A stretch of 64,000 nucleotides of DNA from the NCBI RefSeq assembly GCF_007004765.1, contig NZ_VIKR01000004.1, positions 493,260 through 557,259 on the forward strand, read 5' to 3'. A program made the position numbers and the translations under genes. Numbering within the stretch: position 1 is the stretch's first letter; every line of letters starts with the position of its first letter. This DNA comes from Aliikangiella marina (GTDB lineage: Bacteria > Pseudomonadota > Gammaproteobacteria > Enterobacterales > Kangiellaceae). This document shows, one piece after another, positions 56,520 to 64,000 of this stretch. The notes under the pieces are model-generated. The model did no database searches and had not been told where the DNA came from. It saw only the letters and a program-made list of their open reading frames with translations.

Positions 56520-58546
56520 TTTTTTAAGCCTTTCACTACCAGTAAACAAAACAGTGACAACACGATTAAAATAACTGACATCCAAGGAGGTATTGTAAAT
56601 TGTAAAGCCGTGCTCGGATAAGAAATCGGCGCCACGCTACCTTTAGGACGAGTTTGCTGAATACGCCTGCTATAAAGAGCTTCCGCTATCCTCGTAGGCG
56701 TTTTATCGACGGCGACCAAACTAGTAAACCGACTGACAAGCTGATGCTCCAACGCAACCTGTGTTACGGCTTGCTGCGCTTTTTCCGTTAAGCGACCGTG
56801 TCGCGCTTTATTCATAATCGTCGCTATTTTTTCGCGCGCCCAAAGTTTGCCGACGCCATGCTGATTTTTACCTTTGTCGAGCGATACTTTAGTCTGCCAA
56901 ATACTATCTGCTAACTCTCCCGAAATCGATATTTCACCATTCAAAACATCTGTTTTTGCTTTCAGCCAAAGTGGCTCGCCGGCGTAAAGATCTGGGATTC
57001 TATCAGGCCACATCTCTACCGTTGATCCCTTTGGCCACTCGAGCTTGATGTTAGACAGTACCGGTGCTGAAATCTTGTAAAACAGTTCAGTCAGCATTGC
57101 TTCTGCTTCTTCTACACTATGAATAAACGTATAACTTCCTCGGCCAAATCTAGCTGCGCGTTTCATAAAAAATTCGTTAGGTGCCGAACCAATACCAACC
57201 GTAAACAAACGAGAATCACTCAACTCGTCTTCAATCAATTGAAACAATTGAGACTCGTTAGATATCGCGCCATCGGTAAGAAAAATAACTTGCCGCAGAT
57301 CCGTGGGGGCATGATGTCCAGTAAGAGCGGCGTTCATCGCCGCATACATTTCAGTACCACCATTGGCATTTAAACCAGTAACGAAACGATTTGCTTTACC
57401 TTGACTACGCGAATCTATTGCAACGGATGACTGAAATAAGCGGCTAAAAGAACTATTAAACTCGATTACATTAAAGTAATCACCGGATGACAAAGAGCCG
57501 ATTCCTTGTAGCAATGCACTTTTTGCTTGTTTAATTGACTCGCCAGCCATCGAGCCCGAGGTGTCAATCACAAAGATAACCTCTCTCGTTAATTGCTGAA
57601 TCGCTTTCTGACCGATCGGCGGCATAATCATCAAGCTTACGAAACTATCGTTATTCATGGTTTCGGTAAACATAGCCGCTTTAGGCGATGCGCCATCAAT
57701 TGGTTTCCAATTTAAAATAAAGTCTCTATCCGTTTTAATGTTGTAACCAGATAACTTAATTTTGTGTAAAGATTCGGACTGTTGTTGATGAATTATCTTG
57801 TGGGTATTACTCTTGATTGCCGCTAATGGCAACCCTGAGTCAAGCGCTACGTTAATATTCACTCGATGTGTAGATTTCTCGGCAGAAACCTGTGGTAAAT
57901 CGACAACATTAAAAAAGCTAGGCGCGAATGCGAATCCCTGCGAAAGATCCTGATAATTTTCTTCGATGATATTTGAGGGCGTATACCTTGGTGTCATCGT
58001 CATTGGAAACCGAATAGACATGCCATTAACTGCCGAATAAGTAAGATCCTGTTGATAATGAATTTGAACTTCAATCTTTTCAAAGGGAGCAATATTCGCA
58101 ACCGAGTTACTGAATACATTCGGTCGCTGCTGTTCAACTAAGGATGCCTTTTTCCCAGAAATCTTAGCACGCTCATAAATTTTCTTGGCTTGCTGCTTTT
58201 CTTTAATTTCACCAACGATGACACGCTCTCCAATTTTCATTGTTAGAGTATCGACAGCTGATTTTTCTGGGAGCGGAAATAAATATTTACCCTCCACCCA
58301 GTTTGCGCTCTCATTTTCAAAAGTTTGTGTGACAATGACTCGTGCCATCATTCCGACGATATTGATATTCACATCAGTCGATAACAACGGAGCTTGAATA
58401 ACTTCCGATTCATGTATTAATTCTAGTGTCCCACTAGAAAGCTCATCTGCTGAAGAAGAAGGATTGAATGCTAAGGTAAATTGAGAGAATGTAACGAGTA
58501 GGAAGAACCAAAGAGTCGTTATAGTAAAGTGAGCTTTTTTTTGCAT
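56516..58546 (-). CDS. Marine proteobacterial sortase target protein (VIT-VWA)
   Basis: From ATG 58546, 676 residues with signal peptide (about 1-26, 'FLLVTFSQFTLAF'); a longer start at 58615 would bury it. VIT domain (about 35-165: 'MARVIVTQTFENESANWVEGKYLFPLPEKSAVDTLTM'), VWA domain (about 305-475) with MIDAS 'FVIDTSGSMAGESI', 'GGTEMYAAM' and 'FLTDGAISNE'. The C-terminus has the sorting-signal form: YPSTA, then a hydrophobic helix 'PPWMSVILIVLSLFCLLVV' and 'KGLKK'. This fits the family's LP-x-T-A type signal with Y for L. The only predicted sortase substrate in the window, coupled to the sortase gene. Confidence 0.92.
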   Translation of the reverse strand: MQKKAHFTITTLWFFLLVTFSQFTLAFNPSSSADELSSGTLELIHESEVIQAPLLSTDVNINIVGMMARVIVTQTFENESANWVEGKYLFPLPEKSAVDTLTMKIGERVIVGEIKEKQQAKKIYERAKISGKKASLVEQQRPNVFSNSVANIAPFEKIEVQIHYQQDLTYSAVNGMSIRFPMTMTPRYTPSNIIEENYQDLSQGFAFAPSFFNVVDLPQVSAEKSTHRVNINVALDSGLPLAAIKSNTHKIIHQQQSESLHKIKLSGYNIKTDRDFILNWKPIDGASPKAAMFTETMNNDSFVSLMIMPPIGQKAIQQLTREVIFVIDTSGSMAGESIKQAKSALLQGIGSLSSGDYFNVIEFNSSFSRLFQSSVAIDSRSQGKANRFVTGLNANGGTEMYAAMNAALTGHHAPTDLRQVIFLTDGAISNESQLFQLIEDELSDSRLFTVGIGSAPNEFFMKRAARFGRGSYTFIHSVEEAEAMLTELFYKISAPVLSNIKLEWPKGSTVEMWPDRIPDLYAGEPLWLKAKTDVLNGEISISGELADSIWQTKVSLDKGKNQHGVGKLWAREKIATIMNKARHGRLTEKAQQAVTQVALEHQLVSRFTSLVAVDKTPTRIAEALYSRRIQQTRPKGSVAPISYPSTALQFTIPPWMSVILIVLSLFCLLVVKGLKK

Positions 58547-58710
58547 GATTATCGCCGTTATTAGAGTGTGATAACGACTATTTAATCGACAAATTCTGGT
58601 TATGGGCTGCGCCAATTCCTACTATTCATGATGAATTATGGCGAAAAAGTGTCGCCGTTGATTTATCAAACCGGTTGGTGCAGCGCGCATAGCTTATTGT
58701 TATCGCTCGT

Positions 58711-59709
58711 TCAATAATATTCAAGTGGTGTGACTTTTCCATTAAATATTCGGTAGGCAAAAAAGGTATAAGCGAGGATAATTGGAAGCACAATTACTAC
58801 ACCATAAAAAACAAACTCAAGTGAAACCGTGGCACTTGACGCCTCCACAGCAAGTAATTGATTGGGTATAACATAAGGGTAAAAACTATAAGCAAGCCCC
58901 ATCATGCACAAAGCAAATAGGGCTGAAACACAGGTATAAGGCAACCAGCTTACAAAATCATTTTCTAAAGGCACCTGTTTAAAGTAGCGATCTACAATGA
59001 CCAAGAGCAGTCCAGTCGATAGCGGAATCAACATGAGTAGTATTGCCTCTGGCATCGAAAGCCATCGTTCTAACACCGAAGGGTTAATCAATGGGTTGGC
59101 AATGCAAATGCTGATAATTCCTATTGCCGTTATCCAACCTGCGACTCTACCTTTTTTAGCGGCAAACTTTTGTAGTTCTCCTTCCGTTTTAACAACTAAC
59201 CAAGCACAACCTATGTAGGTGTATGCGGCGGTGACGCAGATTGCACTCAACACGGCAAAAATCAGCGAAAAGAATGAATACTCGAACCCCATCACATAGA
59301 GACCAAGCATAAAGCCTTGAGATGCAGAGGCCATTAGTGAACCGATTTTGAATAGTTTGTCCCAAAGCTTTTTCGACTGAGTTATCGCTTTTGCCCGGAA
59401 ATCAAAGGCCACTCCTCTCAGAATAAGACCAATTAGTAGCGCTAGTGTTGGCAAATAAAGCTCTCTTAAAATAATACTGTGTGCATGCGGAAAAGCAATC
59501 AGTAAGATGCCCACAGCGAGTACTAACCATGTTTCATTCGCATCCCAAAAAGGACCAATCGAAGCGATCATCTGATTGCGAAAATTCTCGTTATCGCTTG
59601 GTAATAAGACACCGACGCCTAAATCAAACCCATCAAGAATCGCATACAGGTAAATAGCAATCGCCATCAGTAATAAAAATACATAAGGAAGCGTTTCGGC
59701 AAAATTCAT
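58711..59709 (-). CDS. cydB: Cyanide-insensitive bd-type quinol oxidase, subunit II
   Basis: CioB/CydB, 332 residues, about eight transmembrane helices. Family landmarks: 'FLLLMAIAIYLYAILDGFDLGVGVLLP', 'RNQMIASIGPFWDANETWLVLAVGILLIAFP', 'RELYLPTLALLIGLILRGVAFDFR' and 'VFYGVVIVLPIILAYTFFAYRIF'. The GFDLG and 'FWDANETWLV' motifs are standard. With CioA it reduces O2 to water using quinol. It follows cioA by 36 bases. I looked for a CydX-type subunit in 58616-58710 and found only a 22-codon frame with no membrane helix. Confidence 0.95.
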   Translation of the reverse strand: MNFAETLPYVFLLLMAIAIYLYAILDGFDLGVGVLLPSDNENFRNQMIASIGPFWDANETWLVLAVGILLIAFPHAHSIILRELYLPTLALLIGLILRGVAFDFRAKAITQSKKLWDKLFKIGSLMASASQGFMLGLYVMGFEYSFFSLIFAVLSAICVTAAYTYIGCAWLVVKTEGELQKFAAKKGRVAGWITAIGIISICIANPLINPSVLERWLSMPEAILLMLIPLSTGLLLVIVDRYFKQVPLENDFVSWLPYTCVSALFALCMMGLAYSFYPYVIPNQLLAVEASSATVSLEFVFYGVVIVLPIILAYTFFAYRIFNGKVTPLEYY

Positions 59710-59745
59710 GTTAATACTCCATAAAATTCTATTTGGTGATGAACG

Positions 59746-61101
59746 TTAATGCGCGGCGCTGAGGCGTTGACGATTGGAAAATGATAGGGGTTCAAACTCT
59801 TGGACTTGAACTGATTTTCTCGCCATAAAAAATAGAGTGTGAATATACGCATAGAGCAAGCCAAGATAAACCAAGAGATATACAGTCAATGAAAAGGCAA
59901 CATTACCGGGTGGAATGGAGGTAACCACCTCGCTGACTTTTAAGACGCCATTGACCATAAATGGCTGGCGACCGATCTCTGTTACATACCAGCCCGCTAA
60001 CGTTGCGATCCAGCCTGAAAATGTCATCCACAACAATACTGTTAAGAGCGGGCGAGATAGCGATTTATTTGATCGCATTTGCCACACACACACCCAGCTA
60101 ACAATCAACATTAATACGCCAATACCAACCATGACTCTAAATCCATAAAAAACCGGTTTAACTGGCGGGTGCTCCCCTTCAAATTCGTTCAAGCCTTTTA
60201 TTTCTCCTTCCCAATCATGAGTCAAAATAAGGCTCGCAACTTTCGGTAAACCGACTTCAAAATCGTTGGCTCTTTTGGTTTCATCCGGTACGGCGAAAAG
60301 TAATAAAGGTGCTCCTTTCTCAGTCTCCCAAATGCCTTCCATCGCGGCAACCTTTTGCGGTTGATGAGCTAATGTATTCAGTCCATGAAGATCACCAATC
60401 AAAATTTGTAGCGGCATCAAAACCGCCGCCGTAATCACAGCAGTTTTTAAGGCCACCTTTGGTGCGAGCTTTTCATCCTCTCGTAATAACCGATAGGCTG
60501 ATAGTCCGGCGATTAAAAACGCAGCGGTTAAACCTGAAGCAATTAAAGTGTGAGCTAAACGATAAGGAAAAGAAGGATTAAAAATAATATCAAACCAACT
60601 CACAGGAAATGCAACACCATCAATCATTTCAAAACCTTGCGGGGTTTGCATCCATGAGTTAAGCGCTAATATCCAAAATGCAGACATCGAGGTCCCTAAA
60701 GCAACTAAAAAAGTTGATAAGGTGTGTAACCAGTTAGGCAGCCGACTCACACCGAAAAGCATAGCACCAAGAAAAGTTGCTTCCATAAAAAATGCAGTTA
60801 ACACTTCATAACCCAATAAAGGTCCGGCGATGTTGCCAACTTTCTCCATAAAACCCGGCCAGTTAGTTCCAAATTGAAACGACATGGTGATCCCGCTCAC
60901 CACGCCCAAAGCAAAGGACAATGCGAAAACTTTTACCCAAAAACGATAAATACGCATCCATACTGGATGGCCCGAAATGTTATGTCTTAACTTGAAATAA
61001 AAAAGAAACCATGCCAAAGCAATCGTGATAGATGGAAATAAAATATGAAAACTAATATTGGTCGCAAACTGAATGCGAGAGAGCATGAGAACATCTAACA
61101 T
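59746..61101 (-). CDS. cydA: Cyanide-insensitive bd-type quinol oxidase, subunit I
   Basis: CioA/CydA, 451 residues, the short-Q-loop form. Conserved parts: 'LMLSRIQFATNISFHILFPSITIALAWFLFY' with heme ligand His19, 'FSFALGVVSGITMSFQFGTNWPGF', 'LTAFFMEATFLGAMLFG', 'YRLAHTLIASGLTAAFL' (His ligand region), 'EGIWET' of the quinol loop, and 'GWYVTEIGRQPF'. ATG at 61101 with AGGAGG five bases upstream is the strongest ribosome-binding site nearby. Gene order is regulator-cioA-cioB, with a 28-base gap after the regulator, so one operon. Confidence 0.95.
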   Translation of the reverse strand: MLDVLMLSRIQFATNISFHILFPSITIALAWFLFYFKLRHNISGHPVWMRIYRFWVKVFALSFALGVVSGITMSFQFGTNWPGFMEKVGNIAGPLLGYEVLTAFFMEATFLGAMLFGVSRLPNWLHTLSTFLVALGTSMSAFWILALNSWMQTPQGFEMIDGVAFPVSWFDIIFNPSFPYRLAHTLIASGLTAAFLIAGLSAYRLLREDEKLAPKVALKTAVITAAVLMPLQILIGDLHGLNTLAHQPQKVAAMEGIWETEKGAPLLLFAVPDETKRANDFEVGLPKVASLILTHDWEGEIKGLNEFEGEHPPVKPVFYGFRVMVGIGVLMLIVSWVCVWQMRSNKSLSRPLLTVLLWMTFSGWIATLAGWYVTEIGRQPFMVNGVLKVSEVVTSIPPGNVAFSLTVYLLVYLGLLYAYIHTLFFMARKSVQVQEFEPLSFSNRQRLSAAH

Positions 61102-61129
61102 AACTTCCTCCTGGAAGCTGAAACAGAGG

Positions 61130-61678
61130 TTACTGACTGACGTCTTTTTTGCTAATTCGATGCTTGAGATCTAGTACCTTTCCAACCCCAGAACCCAATT
61201 TTAGTAGGGTCATGAGGCTTTCTGGTTTCATCCGATGTATATCGTCGAACCATGAGTTAAACAGTTCGAGTAGGTTATGGATTTCTTCGACTTTCACTGA
61301 GACAAAATTGTCATTCGAAGACTCGTTCATCAGTTGGCCTCTAAGGATCGATAAAGTTGGTTCCACTTCTCGTTTTCGTCTCTCAGACAAAACTTGCAAT
61401 GCGAGTTCCCAAATATCCCCGGCAGGCTTAAAATAGTCTTTTCTGTCACCGGATTTGTGATGGACTCGAATCAATTGCCAAGACTGAAGCTCCTTTAACC
61501 CCATACTGACGTTACCACGGGAAATACCTAAGAGATTCGCTATTTGATCGGCATTAAGATGCGCTTCTGAAAAAACTATAACCGCAAACATTTGTCCTAC
61601 TGTTCGATTAAATCCCCAGCGACTCCCCATTTCTCCAAAATGGACCACTAACGATTCTAGCTCTGCAGGTAAGTTCAT
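61130..61678 (-). CDS. GbsR/MarR-type transcriptional regulator of the bd oxidase operon
   Basis: 182 residues: 'ELESLVVHFGEMGSRWGFNRTVGQMFAVI' (GbsR family start), winged helix-turn-helix 'LNADQIANLLGISRGNVSMGLKELQSWQLIRVHHKSGDRKDYF' at about 40-85, and a C-terminal dimerisation helix region. It is the first gene of the regulator-cioA-cioB operon and should control it. A perfect 20-base palindrome overlapping the promoter lies 18 bases before its ATG, consistent with autorepression. The inducing signal is not visible; members of this family respond to small ligands or redox state. Confidence 0.88.
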   Translation of the reverse strand: MNLPAELESLVVHFGEMGSRWGFNRTVGQMFAVIVFSEAHLNADQIANLLGISRGNVSMGLKELQSWQLIRVHHKSGDRKDYFKPAGDIWELALQVLSERRKREVEPTLSILRGQLMNESSNDNFVSVKVEEIHNLLELFNSWFDDIHRMKPESLMTLLKLGSGVGKVLDLKHRISKKDVSQ

Positions 61679-61695
61679 CTGACCGCCTTTTCGTG

Positions 61696-61715
61696 TTTTC
61701 AGAAATTTCTGAAAA
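61696..61715. promoter_or_regulatory. Perfect 20-bp palindromic operator
   Basis: TTTTCAGAAATTTCTGAAAA equals its own reverse complement. It lies between the predicted -10 element and the start codon of the GbsR-type regulator gene, where bound dimer would block initiation. Probable autoregulatory site of that regulator (inference). Confidence 0.7.
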
Positions 61716-61742
61716 TTATAAATCCAATCTTATAAATAGCAA
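61715..61742 (-). promoter_or_regulatory. Sigma-70 type promoter of the regulator-cioAB operon
   Basis: On the minus strand TTGCTA (61742-61737) and TATAAT (61720-61715) are separated by 16 bases. The -10 is a perfect consensus and its last base touches the palindrome. The start codon is 37 bases beyond. Confidence 0.6.
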
Positions 61743-61993
61743 TCCTTACCGCGCGCTTTAACCGTCTTATAGTTAAAAACTTAGTCATAGAGTCAAATTT
61801 GATTGAGTTTACCTATAGAAAGTCAGCTTCATACGAGTCTCTAGCTTGCGTCCTCTTCAGGCCTTCTTATGGTTTACATAAGAAATCTCCTACCAAGATG
61901 TTAATTCTCAACTAAACTTAGATTATCCGCACTAATGGAACTGAGCCATGATAATGGTTTAGGCCTTTCAAGGAGCCTTTGAGAATAAACAGC

Positions 61994-62881
61994 ATGAACC
62001 CGACAAATGATAAACCAGTTGTACTTCTAGTCGATGATGTCGCCGCTAACATCCAATTGGTAGCGAACTTTCTCAATGACCAGTATCGAATTAAAGTCGC
62101 AACCGAGGGGAAAAAGAGCTTACAACTAGCGGTTACTGAACCTATTCCTGATTTGATCTTGTTGGATATCGAAATGCCTGTTATGGATGGATATGAGGTT
62201 TGTCGCGCGTTGAAGCAAGACGCTGAAACAGCGGATATACCAATAATTTTTGTGACAGCAAAAGATGATGATGCTGAAGAAGAACTCGGCTTGGAATTGG
62301 GTGCCGTTGACTACATAACTAAACCACTACGTCCAGCCATCGTCCGCGCTAGAGTCAATGCTCACATCACCCTCAAACAACAAAGGGATCAATTACAAAA
62401 GATGGCGTTAATTGATCAATTAACGCATCTTTACAATCGTCACTATTTAATAGAAACAGCGCCGCTTAAGATTGCTAATGCCATACGTCATGAGTCACCC
62501 CTCTGTATGGTTATGATAGATATCGACTTTTTCAAATCGGTTAATGATCTGTACGGCCATGATAAAGGGGACAAAGTTTTACAAGCTGTAGCAGGCGTTA
62601 TTAAAGCTAATACCCGTCAAGGAGACATTGCAGCGAGACTTGGAGGAGAAGAATTCTTGCTACTCCTAGACCATTGCGACATTGAAGCAGCGATAAGTAA
62701 AATTGAATTTATTCGAAACGCTATCGAAGAGCTAAAGCCAGAAGGTATTAATGTAACAGCAAGCTTTGGAGTTACCAAGTTAATGGATCACGATGATGAT
62801 TTTGATTCTTTCTATAAACGAGCGGATAAGGCCGTTTATTTAGCAAAAGATAATGGACGCAATCGAATAGAAATTTCTTAG
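61994..62881 (+). CDS. REC-GGDEF diguanylate cyclase
   Basis: 295 residues from ATG 61994; an in-frame TTG at 61979 sits only three bases after AAGGAG and is less likely, though the ATG's own signal (GAG) is weak. Receiver with Asp58 ('LILLDIEMPVMDG') and Lys in 'DYITKPLRPAIV'; then 'ALIDQLTHLYNRHYL', 'MIDIDFFKSVNDLYGHDKGD' and the active site GGEEF (217-221). RQGD (208-211) is an RxxD inhibitory site. Predicted phosphorylation-activated cyclic-di-GMP synthase with the same layout as the one at 35002, although the two differ clearly in sequence. It stands alone between the bd-oxidase operon and the rRNA operon. Confidence 0.95.
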   Translation: MNPTNDKPVVLLVDDVAANIQLVANFLNDQYRIKVATEGKKSLQLAVTEPIPDLILLDIEMPVMDGYEVCRALKQDAETADIPIIFVTAKDDDAEEELGLELGAVDYITKPLRPAIVRARVNAHITLKQQRDQLQKMALIDQLTHLYNRHYLIETAPLKIANAIRHESPLCMVMIDIDFFKSVNDLYGHDKGDKVLQAVAGVIKANTRQGDIAARLGGEEFLLLLDHCDIEAAISKIEFIRNAIEELKPEGINVTASFGVTKLMDHDDDFDSFYKRADKAVYLAKDNGRNRIEIS

Positions 62882-63000
62882 ATACGCGCTTTCGAAAGCC
62901 CGTTTGTGATCTTTTTTCAATGCGACTCAATCAGAAATCTACTCAGCTCTAATCTTAAAAGTTAATGGTTAATCCTCAATACCTAAACCTTCCAGGCATA

Positions 63001-63034
63001 AAAAAAGCCCAACCTTTCGGCAGGGCGTTCTCTT
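63001..63034 (-). terminator. Decayed terminator-like hairpin
   Basis: AAAAAAGCCC-AACCTTTCGGCA-GGGCG is an imperfect copy of the intact hairpin at 63637-63666 (same AACCTTTCGGC loop). The right arm no longer ends in a clean T-run. It lies at the far end of the repeated rRNA-operon tail. The rest of 62882-63000 shows nothing else. Confidence 0.5.
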
Positions 63035-63035
63035 T

Positions 63036-63287
63036 AATTAAATCGGTCCGACGTTTCGGCCTGGCGTTTATGTCCATGGATGGACGGTATGCAATCTGTG
63101 CAGGAGCAACAGATTGTGAACTACTTTATTCCGGGCTTCCTGCCCTCCACCCTTCGGGCCAGCGTCGTTCCTCCGCTGTTTAAATCTGCTCCCGGCAGAT
63201 TTATCACATGGAGTCATTCGGAAAAACAGGCAAAGCTAAATAATTAATCCAAAAAAAAACCCGCCTCGAAGAGCGGGTTTCTTTTTG
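63036..63287. repeat. Hairpin-rich 252-bp tandem repeat, copy 1
   Basis: First unit of a near-identical tandem pair. It contains GTCCAT/ATGGAC at 63072-63085, CAATCTGT/ACAGATTG at 63092-63116, AAATCTGC/GCAGATTT at 63182-63202 and a terminator hairpin at its end. It begins with AATTAAAT and soon holds GCCTGGCGTT, as found at the 3' end of the 5S gene. A reading frame across it (62965-63183) has no ribosome-binding site and is ignored. Confidence 0.9.
63257..63280 (-). terminator. Terminator hairpin at the end of repeat copy 1
   Basis: AAACCCGC (63257-63264) pairs perfectly with GCGGGTTT (63273-63280); on the minus strand a run of nine T follows. In copy 2 the matching arm has changed to AAAAGCGC and no longer pairs fully. 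Confidence 0.8.
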
Positions 63288-63538
63288 AATTAAATCGGTC
63301 CGACGTTTCGGCCTGGCGTTTATGTCCATGGATGGACGGTATGCAATCTGTGAAGGAGCAACAGATTGTGACCTACTTTATTCCGGGCTTCCTGCCCTCC
63401 ACCCTTCGGGCCAGCGTCGTTCCTCCGCTGTTTAAATCTGCTCCCGGCAGATTTATCACATGGAGTCATTCGGAAAAACAGGCAAAGCTAAATAATTAAT
63501 CCAAAAAAAAAGCGCCTTGAAGAGCGGGTTTCTTTTTG
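63288..63538. repeat. Hairpin-rich tandem repeat, copy 2
   Basis: 251 bases, differing from copy 1 at only a few sites (for example GTGAAGG for GTGCAGG, GTGACCTAC for GTGAACTAC, and the decayed terminator arm). Its GACCTACTTT stretch matches the 5S gene at 63688 onward better than copy 1 does. Confidence 0.9.
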
Positions 63539-63611
63539 AATTAAATCGGTCCGACGTTTCGGCCTGACGTTCTTTCACATGGGCGGTGCGACGCCTCGCA
63601 AGTCCCACACA
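63539..63611. repeat. Partial third copy with 5S-like fragment
   Basis: Starts AATTAAATCGGTCCGACG like the full copies, then reads CCTGACGTTCTTTCACATGGG and, after a short unrelated stretch, TCCCACAC. Both pieces match the minus-strand 3' part of the adjacent 5S gene (CCTGGCGTT..CTTTCACATGGG..CCCCACAC) with a deletion and an insertion. Confidence 0.65.
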
Positions 63612-63636
63612 ATAAAAAAACGGGGCTTCCTAAACG

Positions 63637-63666
63637 AAAAAGCCCAACCTTTCGGCTGGGCTTTTT
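63637..63666 (-). terminator. Terminator of the rRNA operon
   Basis: AAAAAGCCCA (63637-63646) and TGGGCTTTTT (63657-63666) form a perfect 10-bp stem around a 10-base loop, usable on both strands. On the minus strand it follows the 5S 3' end by 11 bases and ends in a T-run. Confidence 0.9.
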
Positions 63667-63677
63667 CTTAAATTAAA

Positions 63678-63796
63678 TGCCTGGCGTTGACCTACTTTCA
63701 CATGGGGAAGCCCCACACTATCATCGGCGCTGAACGTTTTCACTTCTGAGTTCGAGATGGAGTCAGGTGGTTCCCGTTCGCTAATATCACCAGGCA
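63678..63796 (-). rRNA. rrf: 5S ribosomal RNA
   Basis: 119 bases. On the minus strand it opens TGCCTGGTGATATTAGC and closes GTCAACGCCAGGCA, so the terminal helix pairs. Inner blocks CCACCTGACTCCAT, CGAACTCAGAAGTGAAA and GCCGATGATAGTGTGGGG are standard bacterial 5S sequence. Ends are set by comparison with E. coli 5S as I remember it and may be off by one or two bases. Confidence 0.95.
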
Positions 63797-63797
63797 A

Positions 63798-63814
63798 AAC
63801 CTGTAAGGCAGGTT
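63798..63814 (-). other. Processing stem in the 23S-5S spacer
   Basis: AACCTG and CAGGTT pair around TAAGG just upstream of the 5S 5' end on the minus strand, a probable RNase site. The 144-base spacer (63797-63940) holds no tRNA gene. Confidence 0.45.
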
Positions 63815-63940
63815 GCCTAATTCTTTACGTTCACAATCAAGATTAACGAGTCAAGCTTGCAAAGATAATCTTATCTTCTTATCAATTCTAGTCGCTTCAC
63901 ATAACCACTCTAACAGCTATAAAACCGCTTGGGTGTTATA

Positions 63941-64000
63941 TGGTCAAGCCACACGGATCATTAGTACCAGTTAGCTCAATGCCTCACAGCACTTACACAC
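63941..64000 (-). rRNA. rrl: 23S ribosomal RNA, 3' end (partial)
   Basis: Only the last 60 or so bases are in the window. On the minus strand they read GTGTGTAAGTGCTGTGAGGC, then TTGAGCTAACTGGTACTAAT and GATCCGTGTGGCTTGACCA, the standard end of bacterial 23S. The mature 3' end is approximate. Confidence 0.93.

Noticed and set aside
58616..58710. CydX-like small subunit after cydB
   Set aside because: The only frame is 22 codons, polar and without a membrane helix.
62965..63183. Open frame of 72 codons over the first hairpin repeat
   Set aside because: It runs across inverted repeats and 5S-like sequence, has no ribosome-binding site, and is not a plausible protein. Copy 2 shares the sequence by duplication only.
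63797..63940. tRNA gene in the 23S-5S spacer
   Set aside because: No cloverleaf, no T-loop GGTTCRA block and no CCA end; only a short processing stem is seen.

Overview
The window looks like part of the chromosome of a free-living, probably marine, gammaproteobacterium. The evidence is the E. coli-like enzymes (HemH, AcpH, FolX/FolE/FolM, SixA, MscS), a class GN sortase with its 'marine proteobacterial' target, a cyanide-insensitive type bd oxidase, an iron-sulfur bacterial cryptochrome/photolyase, and a moderately AT-rich genome with many TTG/GTG starts. A Kangiella-like relative is a guess; I cannot fix the genus. The window ends inside an rRNA operon read leftwards (3' end of 23S, then 5S). 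I see no transposase, integrase, prophage, CRISPR array or tRNA gene.

Layout. 1-15.5 kb holds mixed housekeeping and envelope genes: hemH; an unusual two-domain prenyl synthase; small membrane and STAS-like proteins; acpH; a membrane-bound LytTR regulator; a beta-barrel OMP; an SDR; a PQQ sugar dehydrogenase; a lysine-rich H1-like protein; a MEST-like hydrolase; a SixA phosphatase; and a cytochrome c. 15.6-21.2 kb holds the tetrahydromonapterin genes folX-folE-folM, next to a DUF3429-DUF393-SDR operon divergent from an Fe-S photolyase. 21.2-24.8 kb has MscS, an M14 peptidase, an alpha/beta hydrolase and a chalcone-isomerase-like protein.

24.8-54.1 kb is dominated by signal transduction. A 2381-residue hybrid kinase is followed upstream by modABC, then a REC-GGDEF cyclase. 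After these come seven leftward genes: four hybrid histidine kinases, one single-receiver regulator and two REC-EAL phosphodiesterases. Two of the kinases each sit directly downstream of a REC-EAL gene, so the pair looks duplicated. Three of the kinases share one core and one C-terminal helical tail in place of an HPt domain, but carry different input modules: a heme c (CxxCH) domain, a CHASE/HAMP type, and four tandem periplasmic-binding-protein domains. A second REC-GGDEF lies at 62 kb. The likely output is tuning of cyclic-di-GMP and phosphorelay flow by many envelope inputs.

54.2-61.7 kb has a stand-alone adenylation enzyme, a translationally coupled sortase/target pair, and a GbsR-cioA-cioB operon whose promoter overlaps a perfect 20-bp palindrome. 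62.9-64 kb is the tail of the rRNA operon, built from repeated terminator plus 5S-3'-end modules, including two nearly identical hairpin-rich ~252-bp units.
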